From the NCBI RefSeq assembly GCF_014637175.1, contig NZ_BMEV01000023.1:1-41811 (forward strand): a stretch of 41,811 nt of DNA, read 5' to 3'. Of this stretch, positions 34,661 through 41,811 are shown in pieces (the first letter of the stretch is position 1; the number at the start of each line of letters is the position of its first letter). The DNA comes from Compostibacillus humi. Its GTDB lineage: Bacteria > Bacillota > Bacilli > Bacillales > Amphibacillaceae. Position numbers and translations under genes: made by a program. The notes under the pieces are model-generated. The model ran no database searches, was not told the origin of the DNA, and worked only from the letters and a program-made list of their open reading frames with translations.

Positions 34661-34896
34661 AAAGAGAACTAAAGATCATTATAAAACCTCAGGTTTTATC
34701 TAACAATAAAATGCCAATAATGGCAAATATGCACGGAATAATTTAGGAAAAATTACGTGGTCAGAGTTAGTCTAAAGTGGATATTTTTATTTTACCCGCC
34801 ATTGTTAACGGTAATGTCGATAGATGTTAAACTGCAGATATGATTGAGGTTTTTGCGTAAATTGACTATAATACTTCAATGGCATCCTATCCAAAT

Positions 34897-34930
34897 TGTC
34901 AATAACAAAACATTTGTCATATTATTGACA
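34897..34930. promoter_or_regulatory. inverted repeat upstream of yvcD
   Basis: TGTCAATAA (34897-34905) and TTATTGACA (34922-34930), perfect 9-bp arms 16 nt apart, about 40 bp upstream of the likely yvcD -10. Candidate operator. Confidence 0.45.
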
Positions 34931-34964
34931 TTTTTGTGTAAAAAACAAGATTAATGCTATTGTA

Positions 34965-34973
34965 TGTTATACT
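34965..34973 (+). promoter_or_regulatory. extended -10 promoter of yvcD
   Basis: TGTTATACT (TGN plus TATACT), 35 nt before the yvcD ATG. Confidence 0.5.
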
Positions 34974-35008
34974 TTACTCGGTATGCATTGTAAAAATAGG
35001 GGGATTTT

Positions 35009-35989
35009 ATGTCACGGTTAAAACAAAAAAGCAAAATTGTCCCTTTTATTCCAGACGATGGATTTTACTTTACTAAAGGCATTGAAGCCTTTCAAAATAG
35101 GAAATTCGATCTGGCTTTAAAATGGATGAAAAAGGCGATGGATTCCAATCCGAAGGAGCCGTTGTATCCATGCCAAATGTCGATTATATATACAGAAATC
35201 GGAGCATATCATGCAGCCAATCAGTTGCTGACTCAAGTGTTGAAAACAGCTGACTATGTGGACTGCTATTATTTGCTTGCCAATAATTATGCCCATTTAG
35301 GGTTATTAAATGATGCCAAAAAATTTGTAAAGCTATATTTGGAAAAAGAACCGAATGGCGATTTTGCAGATGATGCAAAGCAGCTGCTGGAAATTATCGA
35401 AATAGATGAAGATGAAGAGGAACTGGATTTTGAAGAAGAAGATGAACTGCTCATGTACCAGGAAACGGTTTTTTATCATATGGAGAAGGAAGAATGGGAA
35501 AAAGCGATTCCTGTAATCGAAGAGATGATCGTTCTTTTTCCGGAATATACGTTAGCCCGTCATGATTATGCTCAGGCCCTATTCTTTACGGGAAATAAAA
35601 AAGAAGCCATACGGATGGAACAGGAATTGTTGCAGGAGGATCCGAACGACCTTTATAGTTTCATGAATATAGCACTATTCCACCACTCTCTAGGGGAAGA
35701 AGATTCGGCAATGGTGTATGCGGAGAAACTGCAGAAAGTATTTCCGATCCATGAACAGCTGAAACTGCGCATTGCCGTCACTTTTGCTCGAATTGGACAA
35801 TATGATATAGCATATGAACGTTTTTGCAAATTAAACAAAGAAATGCTCAAAAATCATTTATCCTTTTATCGCTGGTACAGTATTGCTGCCTATCATTGCG
35901 GCTGTCCGTCGAAAGCAGTGAAGATTTGGAAAGAAGGATGCAGAAGATACCCGGTTTTAGCCGAAAAAATGATGCCTTGGAATGGTTAA
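35009..35989 (+). CDS. yvcD: tetratricopeptide repeat protein (YvcD-like)
   Basis: Cytosolic TPR scaffold; its partner is unknown. The 326 residues comprise several TPR-like helix pairs (around 20-55, 55-85, 88-120, then 155-190, 193-225, 228-262, 265-300) interrupted by a strongly acidic linker (EIDEDEEELDFEEEDE, about 131-146). GGGGGA precedes ATG 35009. It lies upstream of trxB as in B. subtilis, where I recall the homologue being longer. Near the end, a run of six A (35964-35969) is followed by an open -1 frame of 42 further codons; a shift there would give a longer C-terminus. Whether that is real, or the 326-residue form is complete, cannot be decided here. Confidence 0.8.
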   Translation: MSRLKQKSKIVPFIPDDGFYFTKGIEAFQNRKFDLALKWMKKAMDSNPKEPLYPCQMSIIYTEIGAYHAANQLLTQVLKTADYVDCYYLLANNYAHLGLLNDAKKFVKLYLEKEPNGDFADDAKQLLEIIEIDEDEEELDFEEEDELLMYQETVFYHMEKEEWEKAIPVIEEMIVLFPEYTLARHDYAQALFFTGNKKEAIRMEQELLQEDPNDLYSFMNIALFHHSLGEEDSAMVYAEKLQKVFPIHEQLKLRIAVTFARIGQYDIAYERFCKLNKEMLKNHLSFYRWYSIAAYHCGCPSKAVKIWKEGCRRYPVLAEKMMPWNG

Positions 35990-36105
35990 GTGTTAGCGAA
36001 CGTAAAGCGGAGCATCCTTTTCTCGTTATGTCGAATGAAGTCGAAATTGGTGAGCAGAATAATAGACGAAAGGTAGTTGATTCTTTATTCTTAAGATAGG
36101 AATGA

Positions 36106-37074
<969 letters not shown>

Positions 37075-37081
37075 ACATAGG

Positions 37082-37117
37082 CATCCATGGAACAAAGCAG
37101 TTCCGTGGATGTTTTTT
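37082..37117 (+). terminator. trxB terminator
   Basis: A 12-bp stem with one G-T pair (37082-37093 with 37100-37111) followed by six T, just after the trxB stop. Confidence 0.9.
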
Positions 37118-37202
37118 GATGCAATTCAATGGGATTTCGATAAAGACTAAGCCCGTTCCTGCAAAATATAGCCAGAACCCGCCTAAAAAATTTTCGTATC
37201 CG

Positions 37203-37220
37203 AAGTGATTTAACTCACTT
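37203..37220. promoter_or_regulatory. Rex-like palindrome
   Basis: AAGTGA-N6-TCACTT. Core and spacing (GTGA-N6-TCAC) match the Rex operator TTGTGA-N6-TCACAA; the outermost bases differ. It lies just upstream of the candidate small-RNA promoter. Confidence 0.45.
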
Positions 37221-37229
37221 TTAACGCTC

Positions 37230-37256
37230 TTGTAATACACATGCAACATTTATAAT
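37230..37256 (+). promoter_or_regulatory. candidate promoter of the small RNA
   Basis: TTGTAA (37230-37235), a 15-nt spacer, and perfect TATAAT (37251-37256). The spacer is shorter than ideal. Confidence 0.5.
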
Positions 37257-37261
37257 TTACA

Positions 37262-37340
37262 CTGTAAGTAACTAATTGACCCCCCTTTTAATATATAGAT
37301 TAGTTGTTCGGGCACAGGGTATATCCCTGTGCTGCTTTTT
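37262..37340 (+). ncRNA. candidate C-rich small regulatory RNA (RoxS/RsaE-like features)
   Basis: Between the -10 and a strong terminator lies about 80 nt with no ORF. A first weak hairpin (ACTAAT 37271-37276 with ATTAGT) would present the loop CCCCCCTTTTAAT (six C at 37280-37285). The second is the terminator stem GCACAGGG/CCCTGTGC (37312-37332) with a T-run. An unpaired C-rich CCCCUU-type loop plus terminator is the design of RsaE/RoxS and other anti-Shine-Dalgarno RNAs in Firmicutes. The Rex-like site upstream fits RoxS, which is Rex-repressed in B. subtilis. Homology to RoxS is not shown. Confidence 0.45.
37312..37340 (+). terminator. strong orphan terminator
   Basis: An 8-bp GC-rich stem (37312-37319 with 37325-37332) then TGC and seven T. 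trxB is already terminated 195 nt earlier, so this ends a separate short transcript. Confidence 0.9.
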
Positions 37341-37407
37341 TTATGCCAAAGTCCCGTACGATTCGAAAAAATAGGAAAAATAATGAAATTGTAACAAAGA
37401 ACGCTAA

Positions 37408-37436
37408 TGGAAGTTTAGTTTTGCTCATAGTATAAT
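37408..37436 (+). promoter_or_regulatory. candidate promoter of rapZ-yvcK-whiA
   Basis: Perfect TATAAT at 37431-37436, with a weak TGGAAG at -35 spacing (17 nt). A 75-nt leader contains the hairpin 37446-37483. Confidence 0.5.
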
Positions 37437-37515
37437 AGTAAAATAAAGGATTTCTCCATGATTTATTTCAATGAAGAATCCTTCAGCATCTTTAAAATAA
37501 GAGGAGAGAGGCAAA

Positions 37516-38406
37516 TTGGCAGATGCAAAAACGGAAACAAAGTTGGTCATTATAACCGGAATGTCGGGAGCAGGGAAAACTGTCGCGATACAAAGCTTTG
37601 AAGACCTTGGTTACTATTGTGTCGACAATCTTCCGCCGACATTGTTGCCAAAATTTCTCGAGCTGATGAAGGATTCTGCGAACAATATTCAAAAAGTTGC
37701 ATTAGTCATGGATTTGCGTGGACGAGAATTTTTCGACATGCTCTTTGATGCATTGGATATGCTAGGAAAAGAGGAATGGCTCGATGAACACATCCTTTTC
37801 CTCGATGCAAAGGATGAAAAACTCGTCAGCAGATATAAAGAAACGAGAAGGTCCCACCCGCTAGCTCAAGGGGGCTTGCCGCTCACCGGAATCCGGCAGG
37901 AACGGGAGATATTGGATGAATTGCGGGGACGGGCACAGCGGATCATTGATACGACAAACATGAAACCGCGGGAATTGCGGGAGAAAATTTTAAAAATATA
38001 TGCGGAAGATAAACAGGAAATCTTTTCCGTCCACATGGTGTCCTTCGGGTTTAAATATGGGATCCCGATTGATGCCGATATTGTTTTTGATGTTCGCTTT
38101 TTGCCAAATCCGCACTATGTCTCCAACTTGCAGCCGCTGACCGGGTTGAATCAAGAAGTTGCCTCCTATGTTTTTAAATGGTCGGATACCCAAATCTTTA
38201 TCGAAAAAGTACTCGATTTGCTTCAATTTATGTTGCCGCAATATAAAAAGGAAGGAAAATCCCAGCTCGTCGTCGGAATCGGTTGTACCGGCGGCCAGCA
38301 TCGTTCGGTCGCCATTGCGGAACATTTTGCCAAAGAACTGTCGGCACATTACATTACCCATGTCAGTCATCGTGATATCGACAAAAGAAAGGAACAGTCA
38401 CGATGA
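37516..38406 (+). CDS. rapZ: RapZ/YvcJ family nucleotide-binding protein
   Basis: P-loop protein; in E. coli RapZ is an RNA-binding adaptor, and in B. subtilis YvcJ binds and hydrolyses nucleotides and affects competence. The 296 residues have Walker A GMSGAGKT (15-22) and the conserved C-terminal GCTGGQHRS (256-264). The TTG start at 37516 follows GAGGAGAG (37501-37508). It forms an operon with yvcK (ATGA overlap) and whiA. Confidence 0.95.
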   Translation: MADAKTETKLVIITGMSGAGKTVAIQSFEDLGYYCVDNLPPTLLPKFLELMKDSANNIQKVALVMDLRGREFFDMLFDALDMLGKEEWLDEHILFLDAKDEKLVSRYKETRRSHPLAQGGLPLTGIRQEREILDELRGRAQRIIDTTNMKPRELREKILKIYAEDKQEIFSVHMVSFGFKYGIPIDADIVFDVRFLPNPHYVSNLQPLTGLNQEVASYVFKWSDTQIFIEKVLDLLQFMLPQYKKEGKSQLVVGIGCTGGQHRSVAIAEHFAKELSAHYITHVSHRDIDKRKEQSR

Positions 38407-39410
38407 GGAAAGATGGCATGCATTCCGGAGGCGGATGGGGCCGAATCGGTTCCAGTAATTCCCAGAAGGCCCCGAAGGTTGTTGTCATCGGCGGCGGAAC
38501 AGGGATGCCTGTTCTCCTTCGGGGACTGAAACATGTCCCAATTCAGCTGACGGCGTTGGTTACTGTTGCTGATGACGGCGGGAGCACCGGCCGTCTTCGG
38601 AATGAGATGTCCATTCCCGCTCCAGGGGATATCCGCAATGTGATAGCCGCCATGTCTGATGCGGAGCCGATGCTCTTGGAGCTGTTTCAGCACCGTTTTT
38701 CTGTCAATAATGGCTTGTCCGGCCATTCGATGGGCAATTTATTGTTAGCGGCTATGACATCGATTACTGGCGACTTTTATGACGGAATTAAAGAAATTTC
38801 CCGCGTTTTAAACGTAAAGGGGAATGTTTATCCGATTTCCAATGAAAATTTAGTGCTGCATGCAGAGTTTGAGGACGGATCGACAGTTTCCGGCGAGTCC
38901 CTTATTCCGCAGGCAAATAAAAAAATCAAGCGTGTTTTTTTAACGCCGGAAAATGCCAAACCTTTTCCTGATGCTATTCAGGCGATTGAAGAAGCGGATT
39001 TAGTCGTCATATCACCTGGCAGCCTGTATACGAGCATTATGCCGAATTTAATCATTCCCCAGATTGACTCCGCCATTCGGAGAACACGGGGAAAAGTTGT
39101 CTATGTATGCAATGTGATGACCCAGCCGGGAGAAACGAACGGGTATCGGGCATCAGATCATATCCAGGCAATTTATAATCATATTGGGGAAGGATGTATT
39201 GATGCCATAGTTGTCCATAATAAGCCGATTAAAAAAGAAATCGAGGCCATTTACCGCAGGCAGCAATCCGAACCGGTAGTTTATGATATTGAAAAGTTAG
39301 TGGATATGGGATTGGAAATTATCGAAGGTGACATTATCCGTTATACGAATACGATAATTCGCCACGATCAATATAAAATTGCCCAATTGCTTTATTCCCT
39401 TATTCGCTGA
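38403..39410 (+). CDS. yvcK: YvcK/GlmR family gluconeogenesis and cell-wall factor
   Basis: UDP-GlcNAc-binding regulator (GlmR) that stimulates GlmS and is needed for growth on gluconeogenic carbon in B. subtilis. The 335 residues carry the N-terminal nucleotide-binding GGGTGMP (near 29-35), [16 protein letters not shown] and the later SPGSLYTSI, all family hallmarks of the CofD-like fold. The first 20 or so residues are a Ser/Gly-rich extension. ATG overlaps the rapZ stop (ATGA). Confidence 0.96.
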   Translation: MRKDGMHSGGGWGRIGSSNSQKAPKVVVIGGGTGMPVLLRGLKHVPIQLTALVTVADDGGSTGRLRNEMSIPAPGDIRNVIAAMSDAEPMLLELFQHRFSVNNGLSGHSMGNLLLAAMTSITGDFYDGIKEISRVLNVKGNVYPISNENLVLHAEFEDGSTVSGESLIPQANKKIKRVFLTPENAKPFPDAIQAIEEADLVVISPGSLYTSIMPNLIIPQIDSAIRRTRGKVVYVCNVMTQPGETNGYRASDHIQAIYNHIGEGCIDAIVVHNKPIKKEIEAIYRRQQSEPVVYDIEKLVDMGLEIIEGDIIRYTNTIIRHDQYKIAQLLYSLIR

Positions 39411-39484
39411 AAACGCAAAGAAAGGGAAGAAACGCCATTCCCTTTGGAATGTATGGGAAAATGAATGATAAAGGTGGAATGATT

Positions 39485-40432
39485 ATGTCCTTTGCATCGG
39501 AAATAAAAAAAGAATTGACGTCCATCGAAGCGGAGGATTGCTGTAAACAAGCAGAGATTGCTGCCCTAATAAAAATGAATGGGATGCTATCGGTATCCCG
39601 CAATCATTATACGCTGGACGTACAGACGGAAAATGCCGCCATCGCCAGACGGATGTATACATTAATTAAATCGTTGTACGGCTTCCCCATAGAACTGTTA
39701 GTGCGGAAAAAAATGAAATTAAAAAAGAACAATATTTACATCGTCCGTTTAAAAGAAAAGGTACAGTCTTTTTTGCAGCAATTGGGAATTATGGAAGATG
39801 ACTATTCAATTTTACAAAAGGTGCCTGAAAAATATTTAGAGAAGAGCTGCTGCAGAAAAGCCTATTTGCGGGGGGCTTTTTTAGCCGGCGGATCCGTCAA
39901 TAATCCGGAAACTTCTTCCTACCATTTGGAAATAGCGAACGATCATGAAGAACATAATGAAGCGCTTTGTAATTTAATGAACCAGTTTTCATTGCGGGCA
40001 CGTACTTTGTCCCGGAAAAAAGGCTACATCGTTTACGTCAAGGAAGCGGAGAAAATTACCGAGTTTTTAAATATTATCGGCGCCCATAATGCGCTGTTTA
40101 AATTTGAGGATGTTCGTATCGTCCGGGATATGCGCAATTCAGTAAATCGGCTTGTCAATTGTGAAACAGCGAATTTAAACAAAACGATTGGTGCCGCATT
40201 TCGGCAAATTGAGAACATTAAGCTGATTGAAAGAACGGTAGGGCTGGAACGTCTGCCGGAAAAATTGCAGGAGATCGCAAAATTGCGTATCCAGTATCAG
40301 GATGTATCCTTGAAAGAACTCGGAGAACTAGTATCGGGAGGCAAAATTTCCAAATCGGGAGTGAACCATCGACTGAAAAAAATCGATGAATTTGCTGAGC
40401 GGATTAAGCGCGGGGAAGAAATAAGATTGTGA
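39485..40432 (+). CDS. whiA: WhiA family DNA-binding protein
   Basis: Conserved Gram-positive protein with a degenerate LAGLIDADG fold and a C-terminal helix-turn-helix; it influences cell division and chromosome segregation in Bacillus. The 315 residues begin [12 protein letters not shown] as in B. subtilis YvcL, show [16 protein letters not shown] (LAGLIDADG core) and the HTH region ([20 protein letters not shown]). ATG 39485 is 7 nt after AAGGTGG (39471-39477); the upstream ATG 39449 lacks a site. A hairpin (AAAGGGAA 39421-39428 with TTCCCTTT 39438-39445) lies between yvcK and whiA. Confidence 0.95.
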   Translation: MSFASEIKKELTSIEAEDCCKQAEIAALIKMNGMLSVSRNHYTLDVQTENAAIARRMYTLIKSLYGFPIELLVRKKMKLKKNNIYIVRLKEKVQSFLQQLGIMEDDYSILQKVPEKYLEKSCCRKAYLRGAFLAGGSVNNPETSSYHLEIANDHEEHNEALCNLMNQFSLRARTLSRKKGYIVYVKEAEKITEFLNIIGAHNALFKFEDVRIVRDMRNSVNRLVNCETANLNKTIGAAFRQIENIKLIERTVGLERLPEKLQEIAKLRIQYQDVSLKELGELVSGGKISKSGVNHRLKKIDEFAERIKRGEEIRL

Positions 40433-40435
40433 GCA

Positions 40436-40462
40436 ATCCGTAAGAGCCAGTCTCTTACGGAT
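40436..40462. other. perfect 11-bp hairpin after whiA
   Basis: ATCCGTAAGAG-CCAGT-CTCTTACGGAT, 3 nt after the whiA stop. It has no T-run on either side, so it is not a standard terminator; it may protect the message end or act with Rho-independent factors. Confidence 0.6.
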
Positions 40463-40517
40463 AAGCAAACAATAGTTTTCCTATAAAATTAATATGATTA
40501 CATTTTCTCATTTCTTA

Positions 40518-40526
40518 TGGTATAAT
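40518..40526 (+). promoter_or_regulatory. extended -10 promoter of crh
   Basis: TGGTATAAT (TGN plus perfect TATAAT), with TTACAT at 40498-40503 as a weak -35 at 17 nt. This gives crh its own promoter and a leader of about 100 nt. Confidence 0.65.
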
Positions 40527-40604
40527 ACTCATAATTTAATACTAACTGAAAATATTTTTGTCCGTACATATAGAGAATACTAATTTTATAGAAAAACAAA
40601 AAGT

Positions 40605-40618
40605 TGATAGCGTTTACA
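40605..40618. promoter_or_regulatory. cre-like site (CcpA) upstream of crh
   Basis: TGATAGCGTTTACA matches the catabolite-responsive element TGWAANCGNTNWCA with one mismatch (position 4), keeping the central CG. It sits 17 nt before the crh start, about 80 bp downstream of the promoter, a roadblock position. Confidence 0.65.
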
Positions 40619-40635
40619 GGAAAGGATGAGAATAT

Positions 40636-40899
40636 TTGTTAGAAAAATCAGTAAAAGTAATTTTAGATTCAGGACTGCAAGCACGGCCAGCCGCCAGATT
40701 TGTGCAGGAGGCAAATCGATTTTCTGCTAATATTTTTATTGAAAAAAACGGCAAAAAAGTAAATGCAAAAAGTATTATGGGATTAATGAGTCTCGCTGTA
40801 GCCCATGGGGAAGAAATTACATTGATTACCGATGGTCCTGATGAAGAAGTGGCAATGAATCATCTTTGTTCATTTGTCTCAGCAAAAGAGAAGGCTTAA
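40636..40899 (+). CDS. crh: catabolite repression HPr-like protein Crh
   Basis: HPr paralogue that, when phosphorylated on Ser46 by HprK, acts as a corepressor with CcpA. The 87 residues fit the HPr fold. Residue 15 is Gln (GLQARPAA) instead of the phosphocarrier His, which excludes PTS transfer and identifies Crh, while Ser46 is kept in KSIMGLMSL. The TTG start follows AAAGGATGAG (40621-40630). Its kinase gene is 10 kb upstream. Confidence 0.96.
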   Translation: MLEKSVKVILDSGLQARPAARFVQEANRFSANIFIEKNGKKVNAKSIMGLMSLAVAHGEEITLITDGPDEEVAMNHLCSFVSAKEKA

Positions 40900-40906
40900 G
40901 CAATAT

Positions 40907-40939
40907 AAAAAAGGAGGAATGGCCGTTCCTCCTTTTTTT
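40907..40939. terminator. bidirectional terminator between crh and clpP
   Basis: A 13-bp stem (AAAAAAGGAGGAA with TTCCTCCTTTTTT) flanked by A-run and T-run, so it can end both the crh and the convergent clpP transcripts. Confidence 0.92.
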
Positions 40940-40942
40940 CGT

Positions 40943-41533
40943 TTATTTGTCTTCTTTTCTTTCTAAAATCTTGTCAATTAAACCGTACTCCACGGATTTT
41001 TGTGCTGTCATAAAATTGTCTCTTTCCGTATCCCGTTCAATGACTTCCAGCGGCTGTCCGGTTTTTTCAGCAAGAATTTGGTTCATCCTCTTTTTAATTT
41101 CAATAATTCGCCGTGCATGAATTTCAATATCCGTTGCTTGACCTTGAGCACCGCCTAAAGGCTGATGGATCATAATTTCACTGTTTGGCAAGGCGTAACG
41201 TTTTCCTTTTTTGCCGGCTGCCAGCAAGAAGGCGCCCATGGATGCGGCCATCCCGATACAAATAGTCGATACGTCCGGCTTAATAAAGTTCATCGTATCA
41301 TAGATTGCCATCCCGGCAGTAATGGACCCTCCTGGAGAGTTAATGTAAAGGGAAATATCTTTGTCCGGATCTTCCGCTTCCAGGAAAAGCAGCTGGGCAA
41401 CGATGGAGTTTGCCACGTTGTCATCGATGGCACTGCCGAGTAAAATGATGCGGTCTTTTAATAAACGGGAATAAATGTCATACGCACGTTCACCGCGGTT
41501 TGTCTGTTCAATTACTGTAGGTACTAAGTTCAT
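40943..41533 (-). CDS. clpP: ATP-dependent Clp protease proteolytic subunit ClpP
   Basis: Tetradecameric serine protease working with ClpC, ClpX or ClpE. The 196 residues keep the catalytic triad S98 (GMAASMG), H123 (MIHQPLG) and D172, in the same numbering as B. subtilis, and the processing-site N-terminus [20 protein letters not shown]. The start is the ATG whose complement is at 41531-41533, 7 nt after GAGGAGGAA; the ORF is open further upstream without a ribosome site. It is the only clear minus-strand gene here and is convergent with crh. Confidence 0.97.
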   Translation of the reverse strand: MNLVPTVIEQTNRGERAYDIYSRLLKDRIILLGSAIDDNVANSIVAQLLFLEAEDPDKDISLYINSPGGSITAGMAIYDTMNFIKPDVSTICIGMAASMGAFLLAAGKKGKRYALPNSEIMIHQPLGGAQGQATDIEIHARRIIEIKKRMNQILAEKTGQPLEVIERDTERDNFMTAQKSVEYGLIDKILERKEDK

Positions 41534-41582
41534 TTGCTCATTCCTCCTCATTGAAACAATCGTATAATCACTTGCTAAATTA

Positions 41583-41611
41583 ATCATATAGCAAAGGTCA
41601 AGAAAGGTCAA
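41583..41611 (-). promoter_or_regulatory. SigA promoter of clpP
   Basis: On the minus strand TTGACC (41611-41606), a 17-nt spacer, and TATGAT (41588-41583), 50 nt before the clpP start. Confidence 0.85.
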
Positions 41612-41612
41612 A
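41595..41612. promoter_or_regulatory. CtsR operator overlapping the clpP -35
   Basis: GGTCAAG-AAA-GGTCAAA is the CtsR heptad direct repeat (GGTCAAA-N3-GGTCAAA) with one change. It covers the -35 and part of the spacer, so CtsR would block polymerase until heat stress. Confidence 0.9.
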
Positions 41613-41639
41613 CAAAAACCATCCGATTTGGAAAACAAT

Positions 41640-41811
41640 TACATCTCCTATCATTACCAAATATATCAGCAATAAAACGTCAGGAAAAGTACTAATGTAA
41701 ACTATGTGTAAAATATTTCTCGAGGGGTATTTAAGCTAAATTCTGGTAAAAAAAGAGAAAGCACTCTATCATAAATGTATGCTTTGACGGGCAAATACAT
41801 TTAGAAAGAGG
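41640..41811. other. intergenic end of the window
   Basis: Gene-free and AT-rich. It holds an inverted repeat, AAATGTAT (41773-41780) and ATACATTT (41795-41802), followed at the very end by AGAAAGAGG (41803-41811), which could be the ribosome site of a plus-strand gene starting just outside the window. Confidence 0.45.

Larger units (their letters stand above)
34036..35008. other. gene-free interval between yvoF and yvcD
   Basis: Holds the operon terminator, the second 52-bp array (about 34100-34660), an inverted repeat (34897-34930) and the yvcD promoter. No ORF with a ribosome site is seen. Confidence 0.75.
37075..37515. other. gene-free interval between trxB and rapZ
   Basis: Holds the trxB terminator, a Rex-like palindrome, a candidate small RNA with promoter and terminator, the rapZ promoter and a leader hairpin (AAGGATT 37446-37452 with AATCCTT 37477-37483). 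The nudix gene yvcI that lies here in B. subtilis is absent. Confidence 0.7.

Overview
The window is a stretch of chromosome from a low-to-moderate G+C Firmicute of the family Bacillaceae. The basis is gene order that matches the Bacillus subtilis comF to clpP region, strong AGGAGG-type ribosome sites, many TTG/GTG starts, the Bacillus-type hprK/crh/CcpA and CtsR/SigW/LexA signals, and bacillithiol genes. I do not assign a species. Nearly everything is on the plus strand; only clpP at the right end is on the minus strand. No rRNA, tRNA, transposase, prophage or CRISPR array was seen.

Layout. (1) 340-2882: late competence genes comFA and comFC plus the zinc-ribbon protein YvyF, running into (2) 2919-10341: the late flagellar cluster flgM-flgN-flgK-flgL-DUF6470 gene-fliW-csrA-flaG-fliD-fliS-fliT. 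This carries hook-filament junction proteins, the filament cap, export chaperones and the FliW/CsrA switch, but the flagellin gene usually found between csrA and flaG is absent. (3) 10342-11375: a 1-kb gene-free gap filled largely by a 52-bp-phased repeat array. (4) 11376-16199: hpf, an unrecognised 48-codon ORF, secA, and prfB with its classic +1 programmed frameshift. (5) 16475-23106: the lipoprotein cytochrome cccB, then the cell division/cell wall group ftsE-ftsX, a coiled-coil LytM peptidase, ctpB and minJ. (6) 23239-28109: uvrB-uvrA behind a near-consensus LexA box. (7) 28239-29596: yojF-bshB2 (bacillithiol synthesis) and a solitary pspC-domain gene with a textbook SigW promoter. (8) 29597-30123: a gap filled by a second repeat type of about 20 bp. 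(9) 30124-34035: hprK-lgt-yvoD-ppaX-yvoF. (10) 34036-35008: a 1-kb gap with a second 52-bp-phased array related to the first. (11) 35009-37074: TPR gene yvcD and trxB. (12) 37075-37515: a gap with a candidate small RNA. (13) 37516-40899: rapZ-yvcK-whiA and crh. (14) 40943-41533, minus strand: clpP behind a CtsR-controlled promoter.

How they work together. The flagellar genes form one assembly line (FlgM holds SigD; FlgN, FliS and FliT are chaperones for FlgK/FlgL, flagellin and FliD; FliW and CsrA couple flagellin secretion to translation). FtsEX sits directly upstream of a LytM-type hydrolase that it could activate. HprK, PpaX and Crh form the carbon catabolite signalling set, and crh has a cre-like site just upstream of its ribosome site.

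Most protein genes are ordinary. The least explained material is intergenic: two 52-bp-phased arrays with a shared palindromic core, a ~20-bp-phased array, a candidate C-rich small RNA downstream of trxB with a Rex-like palindrome, and the small ORF before secA. Functions proposed for these are inference.
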